Assembly (NCBI RefSeq): GCF_001686985.1
Contig: NZ_CP015318.1
Span: 5,330,001-5,394,000, forward strand
Origin: Mesorhizobium amorphae CCNWGS0123
Lineage (GTDB): Bacteria > Pseudomonadota > Alphaproteobacteria > Rhizobiales > Rhizobiaceae
Direction: 5' to 3'
Length of the DNA stretch: 64,000 nucleotides
Shown: one piece after another, positions 54,160 to 63,100 of the stretch
How positions within the stretch are numbered: the stretch's first letter is position 1
How the letters are laid out: every line of letters begins with the position of its first letter
Translations under genes and position numbers: made by a program
Notes under the pieces: generated by a model
Seen by the model: only the letters and a program-made list of their open reading frames with translations
What the model was told of the DNA's origin: nothing
The model's database searches: none

Positions 54160-57100
54160 TCATCGTACTCCAAACAGACTGGACAGGCGCGACAGCAGAC
54201 CCTTGCGGTTGCTCCATTCAGCGAGGCCATTGACGTCGTCCGAAGCTGTGTCGCCATCGTCCTGGTCCGCATCAGGCGCTGCATCATGCGCACCCTCCTG
54301 CTGCCGACCCTGTGCGGCAACAAAGGTTCCGCTGGCTTCGTCAAACACCCAGTTGAGATGGCCACTTGGCTGCAAGCCGGAAGTTGCCCCTGTCAGCACG
54401 ATATCGCCAGTTTTCGCGCTGGCATCAGCCTCCGAGTCGGATTTCGCCACCGCCGCCGCATCGGCGGAAGCGCTTGCGGTCGATATCGTCGTGACGTCGC
54501 CGACCGCTTCAGCCGGGGCAATGCCGGCGCTCTGCAGCAATCCATGCTCCTGCGCGCCGACAAAGACGCCCAGGCCTTCATGGAAGAGCTGCGTTTCAGC
54601 CACCTGACCAGCGGATCCGGCCTCAGGCAGCCGGCGCTCGCCGACGGCCAACTCAGCCGACATCACGCTTGCTTCGTCCTCATCGTGATCGAAGCCTGCC
54701 TGATGGCCGATTTCGTGGATCAGCACCGACAGCAGATCCATCCGTCCATCGGCCGGGCCGCCCGGCAACGCCGTCAGGCGGCCGGAGGCATCGAGCTGGA
54801 ACTCGCTGCTGTCGAGAGGTGACAGGTCAACGAACCAGCCATGTCCGGCCGCGTTGCGATCGATCAGCACCGCAGCGAACACCGACTGTGCCAGCGCCGA
54901 GCCAGGCAGATCGACGATCTGCACATCCAGGCTCGACAGCTTGGCAAGCTGCGTCGCGTCGAGTTGGCCGCTGGCCGACCAGATCGCCATCGCCTGCGCC
55001 AGCATCGCCCTGGTCTGATCGATGCCGATCGCCGTTGCCGTGTCTCCCGTCTGGCCAAGCGAAGCGAGTGCCAGCTGATTGGAGCTGGTGCTGAACGCCG
55101 AGGCGTTGGTGCGGATCTGCAGCCGGTCGAAGGACGCCCCTGCACTGCCTGTCACCAGGCCGAACTCGCCATCGGCAATGGCTGCGTTGAAGCCATAGCT
55201 GCCGACGAATGCACCGTTGATGGTGATCGAGAGGGCAGCGCCTCGTATGGTCAACTGGACTTCATAGTCCGTCGTTGAACTGAGCGTGCGCACGAAGCCC
55301 TGATCGATCGCCGTGCCGCCTTTCGACGTCACGTGTCCGACCAAAACCTTCTGGGCGGCCACATCCAGCGTGACGAACTTGTAGTCATTGGCGCCGTAGT
55401 AATCGAAGACGATGCCACCGGTCCCGGCGGTCTTCAACTTGGCCGTCAGTTCCAGATAGGCGTCCGTCCCGATCGCCGGGCCGACATCCAGCAGGTTGGT
55501 GCCGGCGCCGGCCGCTGCATTAAGCCTGCCGCCCGAGAGCGTCCAGCCTTGAGCTGCGGTCTTCGACATCGGATAGGTCGGTGGCGCGTCGAACTCGGCT
55601 GCGTAGTCGAGCGTGATCTGTGGCGGCAAGACCTGGACACGGAAGTTGTCCACCGTACCCTTCGAGCCACTGTTGCCTACACCGACGAGGCCCTTGTTCA
55701 GCGCCACCGGCTGGCCGTCGACGATGCGCGGCGCGAAGGTGTAGCTGAACCAGTTCACGCCGGCCACCGTCAAAGTGACGGTCGTGCCATTGACTGCGAG
55801 CAGAACATCGTAAGCCTGGTTCGCCTTGAGCTGCACCGGCTTGTTGGACTTGACCGACTGATGCCAGCCGCTGGCGTCGCGGTAGCCCATCTCGATCTGG
55901 TCGTTCGAGATATTGATGCCGGCATATTTGAAATCCGTCGGCGAATGATAGTCGAAGATGATGTAGGAGTTGGCTTTCCAGCCGCCCGTCGGCTTGTCGG
56001 TCGTCAAGGTCGCCGCGATCTCGTAGTAGATCGGCGTATAGGCGTCGAGATAGAGAACCGCGGCTGCCTGGTCCCAGGTGCTTGCCGACTGAACGGTGAG
56101 CTTGCCGCTGGTGACAGCGAAATTGCCCTCGTCAACCGCCACGACCTTGGCATTGCCATCGTTGAAGTCAGCCGTGCGCAACACGTCTCGCTTGCCGCCT
56201 GGGATGTTGCCCGCCTGGGGATCCGTCGGACCGCCGGTCTGATCCTGCCAGAAGCCATGGTCCTTCTGGGTGATCAGGCCGATTTCACCTTCCACGCCGC
56301 CCATGAACATATGAACGTGGCTGTACTTGTCGTCCCCGTTGATGCTGCCGGTGTCAGCGGTGCGGGTGATGTCGACGCCGTCGCTGAATGCCTGCGCATA
56401 GAGGAAGTCGAACAGTTGCGGCGGCACCTGGCGGCTTACCGTCGCGATACCGAACGGTGCGAACGGCACCAGGTAGGTATTGAACTCCCCGACCCAATCG
56501 ATCAGGCGGTCGCCACCGGTGTTGCCGATCAGGATGTCGAGCCCGGCCCCGCCGAAAACGCGATCCTCATACATTGGATGCGTCTCTGGCTGGTCGTTCA
56601 GCCAGTTATTGGTCGAGCGTACATCGTCGGCGTTCATGAGGTCGTTGCCCCAGCCGCCATAGATGTGGTCGCGGCCGGTTCCGCCAACGATCCAGTCATT
56701 GCCCAGGTCACCAAAGACCGCATCGTTGCCGTCGGTGTTGCGCTCCGCAAACGCCGTCGGCGTGCCGTTCGGCGCAAAGGCGATCGCACCGTTGACCAGC
56801 GGTCCTTCATTATCGACGAGGTTGAGGAAATACTGGCGCGTGATGGGCGGCGCGCCTGTCTTCCATACCGAACCGTCGGCGTTGAACATGATTGTCCGGC
56901 GCGGATCGTACTCGTCATACAGGAAGAACTCGCCGAGCCGGCTCTGCACCGGCTTCGGTGCGTTCCACGGATCGCTGTCAGGACCAAACTTCAGTACGTC
57001 GCCTGGATTCCACGGCCGCGAGAAGTCGGTGCGCACGATGCCCACGACATTGCCCGCCGCATCGAAGCGCTGCGTGTAGGAATCTGGCAGAGCTTCGCCG

Positions 57101-60100
57101 CCGCCGACCGCATCGTCGCCGGAACCGCCATGGATGAAGTCGTCACCCAGGCCGCCGAAAATGATATCGTCGACGACGTTGGCGTCGAACAGCGGATCGT
57201 CACCGCCCTGCGCATTCGGCGTCAGATTGTAAGGTGTCAGGTCGACCGCCTTCTTCATCTTGCCGCCGACATTGATCGTCTCGGTCTGCACCTGTCCGGG
57301 CGTGTAGATGAACTCGTTGAGCACATCGCCCTGGCTGGTGCGCGTATCCGGATCGGTCGCCAGCAGTGGCAGCACGCCGAACAGGCTTTCGCCATAGGTC
57401 GCACTGTTGCGGCTGGTGAAGATGCGGCCGTCGTCACCCAGGATGCCGTCCTCGCCGGTACCACCGGAGATCCAGTCATTGCCCCAGCCGCCGATCAAAT
57501 CGTCGTTCTCGGCATCGCCGAACATCCGGTCATGGCCGCCGCCGCCATAGGCAGTGTCGTCACCGGTCTCGCCATGGAACTCGTCGTGGCCACCGATGTC
57601 CTGCTTGGCCCAAATGCCGAACTCGCTGCGATAGGCAGGATCGTTCGGATTGGTTCTGGAGAACAGGTCCGGACTGAAGTCCGGGCCGCCCGGCGTGTAG
57701 TCGAGCAGATGGATGCCGCGCACGACGAGGCGTTCGCCACCGGCGCGCGCCGGGTCGTTCACGTCGTAGTTGAACTGGACATAGAGCTGTTGCCCGGCCG
57801 TGCCGTTCGGATTGATGTCAGTGTGATTGACGCCGACGATCCGCACGATGTTGCCGTTGTCGCCGATCATGGAGTCGGCATCGCGAGCAAACCGCGAATT
57901 GGCCAGCGTGCCGTCATTGGGCAAATTGTCGTCATTGCGGTCGATCTCGATGCCGGCGCCGCCGAAAATGTAGTCGTCTCCGTCAGACCGCGCATTCGGA
58001 TCAGTGAGGCTGAAGAAGGACGAGGAACCACCGATCAGATCATCCTGGCCGAGGCCGCCGAATATCTGGTCGTCGCCGCCACCGCCTTCGATATAGTCCT
58101 GGCCGTCAGTCGCCGCCGTGAAGGAGGCGATCACCGTGAGCGGACCGATCGGATCGGTGACGCCGCCGGATGTACGCGATGCGCCGACATGCGAGGTACC
58201 GGAAAAGGCAAGCTCGATGCCGCCGTCGCCCTGCACCACGTCATGGCCGAGCTGACCGAACAGTTCGTCATGGCCTTCGCTACCGGCGATGTAGTCGTTG
58301 CCGAAGCTGCCGACGCCGACCGTGCCCTCGTCGAAGGCGAAGGTGTGCAGCGCCGCGTAGTTGACCGAATACTCGCTCCACCACGGAGCACCGTCCGGAT
58401 CGCGATACCGCCGAGCGATGCTGTCGACCAGCAGCAAGCCGCTGTTGTCGGCATTGACCGTGCCGAGGCCGGCCGGCATCGGTCGGTCGGTACGGCTGTA
58501 CATCAACGTCCCGGCCAGCGTCTGGAAGCGCAGGCTGAACGTATCATCCAACAGATTGCCGTCAGCGCCGCCCTGGCGCGACATGTAGACGTTGTCGCCA
58601 AAGACGCGATCGTCCTGCTGGTCGCCATCGAGCAGATCATGCCCGGCGCCGCCGACGATGACGTCGCGGTCGAGGCCGCCGAACACCACGTCGTCGCCGC
58701 CATTCTGCAGTTCGGCCGATTTGATGCCGGTGACCAACACCAGCTCGGTCGTCTGGATGCGCTGCTTCAAAACCGACGGCAAGTTCGGATCGTCGACGAA
58801 CATTTCGATCACGCCGTGATCGGCGAAGATGATGTCGTCGAAGTCGCCCAGCACGCCGGTGGCCGCGATCGAACTCGGCCCATAGCCGAGATGCGAAGCG
58901 CCATCGCCGAAGATCAGGTCGTCGCCCGCATTCATCAGGTCGCGAACTGACGACTTGACCGGCTTGATCGTCGTGCCGTTGGTGTCGGCATCCGGATTGG
59001 CCGAAGGCAACGGGCTGTTATCGACCGTGTCAATGAACAGCTGGCGCGTGAAGATGTTCACGTTGATGCCGCTATCGCCATAGATGTGATCGGCGCCGCG
59101 GTTGCCGATGATCAGGTCGTCGCCGGAACCACCTGCAAGATGATCGCCAGCCTGGCTGCCGTAGATTGTGTCGTTGCCCGCGCCGCCATAGATCGTCAGG
59201 CCGACGCTCGGCAGGTTTGCCGACGGCGTGCCGGCGAACAAGGCGCTGGCGTCGATGATGTCGTTGCCGGCGAACTTGTAGCGGTTGGCGAGCGGGAACA
59301 CCCACTCGTCATCCTCATTCTCGCCGTCCTGAAGTTCCGGGAACGGATCGAACGGCTTCTCGCCGAATTCCATACCCAAGACATTGTGCGCCTGGCCGGA
59401 ATACCAGATGCCGTCCTGGCCGGTGTCGCCATAGATGACCAGTGGCGAGTTCGGCCCGGCGCCGCCGGTGACGACAATATGGTCGCCGCCGATGCGCGCA
59501 CCGCCGTCCAGCGTCACGTCGATGCCGGAAACGGTCATCGCAACACCGGCTTTCGGCGTCAGCGCAACGCTCTGCAGCGTCATCACGGTCGCATTGAGCG
59601 CCTGGATGGTGAACGTGCCGGAAAATCCGCTCAGCTGCACCTTCTGGCCCACATGGAAGCCATCCGCCAGCCAGCTGCCGGCGCTGCGTGTCAGGCTGTT
59701 GGTGGCGATGTTGACGGTCGCCGTCCCGGTGATGATGCGCGGCTCTGCGACGTGTAGTGAACGCTCCGCATAGCTGTTGAACGCGTCGGGGGCGAGCACT
59801 GTACCGGCCGGCTGGCCGGCGCGTGTGTTCGGTGCGCTCAGCACCAGCACGCTGCCGTCACCCCATGTCAGCGCGGAGTTGGCCGGCGCCGGCAGCGTCG
59901 CGTCGGCGATCGCCAGAATGGTGCGCGTATAGGTTTCGCCCGCAAGCTGGATCACCTGGCCAACCTGATAGCGGTCCTCCGACCAGTCGCGGCCATCCTG
60001 ACGGGTGATGACGATCTGTCCACCGGTACCGGCGGCGATGTTCATCGGGCCGGTGCTTTCCACATGCATGTTGCCGCCACCATGAACGAGCGTCAGCCCG

Positions 60101-63100
60101 CCATGCTGGCCTTGCACGTAGAAGCTCTTCACCGCGTCGTTTTGCGTCGCGAGCGGCGCGCCTTCGAGCGTCAGCGAGAAGCCGTCTTCCGATATCTCGA
60201 TGATGCGGAAGTCGCGCTTGCCGTTGGCATCGACCATCGTCACCAGATGTCCGGCGAGATAGCCTTCATCGGCCCATTTGACGCCGTCTTGGCGCGTGAC
60301 GATGCCGCCGGTGTAAGTCGGGTCGACATCGACTTCGGCCACCACGGTCTGCAGCACGGCGTTGGTCACCGGGTCGATGCGATTGATGGTGCGCGGCGCT
60401 TCCGAGACCGGCGCGAGTTGTCCGCCGATGACGTGCATGACCGCGCCGACGATCGCCACGATCTGATACTCGCCCTGCGCAAAATCCTCGTCGATCGAAA
60501 TGAAGTCTCCGACCGCAAAGCCGGCCCAGTTGCCGCCGTCGGTGCGCGTAATGACACCGCCCGCCGTCGTGCTGGCCACATCCACCGACTTGTTCGGCGT
60601 GATCACATCCTTGTCGAAAGCGGTGATCGTGTGCAGCCCATCTGCAACACCGGCGAGCGTCGGTCCGCTCAGAACCAGGATCGAGTTGTCATTCGGATCC
60701 GCGCCTTCGGCCGGATTGGCCGGATTGATCAGCGCATCATTGATGGCGACGATCGTCCAGACGCCCGGCAGATTATCGATCTTCACCGTCTGGCCGACAA
60801 GGAAGCCCATCGCTTTCCAGTCGAAGCCGGTGCGTACGATGGTGCCGCCATTGACGCCGGATGGCGTTACGTCAAACGTGTTCGTCACCTGCACCGGCGG
60901 CGCAGGATTGAGCGTACCCTCGATGACGAGCTTGTCGTTGCCTTCACCGAGCATCAGGTTGACCACCTCAATGGTGCTCTTGGTGTCGTCGGTGCCGAAA
61001 TCGCCGTTCGAGTCGACGCTGATGCGTCCGAAGCTGATGCCGCCCGGGAAGAAGCCGGATTCACCGAAGGTCGGATCGCCAGTCACGCCAAGCCCCAGGC
61101 TTAGATCGTCAGCCATGTTGAAGCCGGTGAGCGTGGTCTCGGTCAACACGCCGTCGACATCTTCCTTGCTGGTGTCGTTGAAGATGTTCAGCACGTCGAT
61201 CTGCTGCGATTCCGGCGGCTGCTGACCGATCGCGATCAGGAAGTCGTCGGCTTCGCCTGGCAGCTTGAGACCGTTCTCGAGCGAACGGTCGGCGCCGGTG
61301 ACGCCGCCCTCGACAGCCAGCGGTCCGCGCAGCTTGGACAGATAATGGCCGGAAACCGGGAAGACCTTGACGCCTTCGCGGTTGATCGGCACTTCGTATT
61401 CGGTGTCGGCGCGCAGTTCGACCGTCTGCTGCTGGTAGTAGTTGGCCGGAGTGAACACAGCCACGGCCGCCGTGCGAACCACGCGCACGTCGCTCAGCGT
61501 ATCGCCGAGATGCGGCAGGATCTGCGCCACATTGGTGCCGGTGATCTGGATGGTGGTGTCCTTGGTGTCGTTGTCGCCGCGGATGATCGCGATCTTGAAG
61601 TCGCCGATCAGATTGTCGGCCGAGTCGAACAGGCGGATCCACTGCCCCTCGAGGAAGCCAAATGCCAGCCAGCCATCGTCCTCGTCGCCAAGTCCGTCGA
61701 TGGTGATCCGGTAGGTCGGAACACCTTCTTCCGTGACCTGCTCGAAGCGGATGTCGCCGGTGTACTCGCCGTCCCGCGCCAGATCGGACAGGATGACGTC
61801 GGCCTGCGCGCCCGTTGCGGCGAACAGCTTGTCGACCTTGAAGAACTTTCCGTCCGCATCGATCGAGGTAATGAAATAATCGCCGCTGTCTGCGCCGGCA
61901 TTGCCGATGCGTATCTGCTGGCCGACGAAGAACCCTTCATCGACGAAGCTGCCGAGATCGGCGCCAACGCCCCGCGTGACCTTGCCCAGACCACCATCGT
62001 TGGCGAAGACAAGATTGCCGTCGAATATCTGCGTTGGCCTGAGGCCGCCAATGATGTCGTACCCGGAGCCGGGCGTGACCGCGATGCCGTTGACGCTGAC
62101 GACATCCGCCAGACCGTCGGTAAGTACCGCGACGCGCACGCCGGTCGACGGCGCCTTGGTCAGGCGGATCGTATAGTCGTCGGTGTCCGATCCATCGCCG
62201 TTGAGCAGCGTATTGCCTTCACTCTCCAGCACGACCGCGCCGGCGCTGTCATTGTCGATCACGTCGATGTCGACATAGCCTGGGCCTGAGCGCAAGTTCG
62301 GGAACACGTAGTCGTGGTCGGCGTCGACTGTCAGCGCCTGGTCGAGCTGGAAGAAGATCGCCGCCGTGTGCGGGTCCTCGCGCGGGATGTCGTCGCGCGC
62401 TTCGATGCCGACGCGCACCGCATCGTCCCAGTTTCCGCTGTCGAAAGTAATGCGCCAGTAGCCGTCGGCACCCTTGAACATGCGGCCGTCGAGATCGTTC
62501 GGATCGTCGACGTCGTAGATCATGATGTTCTCGTCGCTGAATTCGTTGACGAACAACTTGACGACGATCGTGTCGCCCGCTTCGGGCGCCTTGGCGAGCT
62601 GTACCAGAAGTTCGTCATTCAGCTTGGTCGTGGCATTGCCCTCGATGACCAGCGAGCGGCGATCTTCGGTGTTCGTGCCGGGTGCCACTTCGGTGACATA
62701 GATTCCGGGCGTGTCGTTGTCACGCAAGTCGACCTCGACGTTGCGCACGTCCGCCGCGTCGAAGGGATCGCCGTCCGGATAGCCAGCCGCCAGCACTGCG
62801 GGTGCGACACCGCTGGTGTCGGAGATGACGCTGTGCTGAACGACGACCACCCGATCGCCCTCGGCGCGCACATCGTCGGGCGCGTAGATGTACACGTTCT
62901 GCGCCGTGTCCCAGTTGGTGCTATCGAAGGCCAGCACGATCGAACGGTCGTTGATGATCGTCGGAACGCCGTTGATCATGATGACATGCTGGAATTCGCC
63001 GTCGGTTCCGACGGCGCCGGGATCCAGCGTCGAAAGCCAGATTGTGTCGCCGATGCCATTCGGCAGCGGTGCCGGATTGATGAGGGTGCCGTCTTCTTCC

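Noticed and set aside
55333..58950. A 1205-codon open frame on the plus strand
   Set aside because: It is antisense to the giant protein. In GC-rich DNA with repeated Gly/Asp codons the opposite strand stays open. It lacks a ribosome-binding site and family motifs, and its composition is Arg/Asp/Val-rich as expected of a shadow frame.
56490..59210. CRISPR-like repeats
   Set aside because: The periodicity comes from RTX nonapeptide codons in an open frame. Repeat units are short, variable and without constant spacer length.
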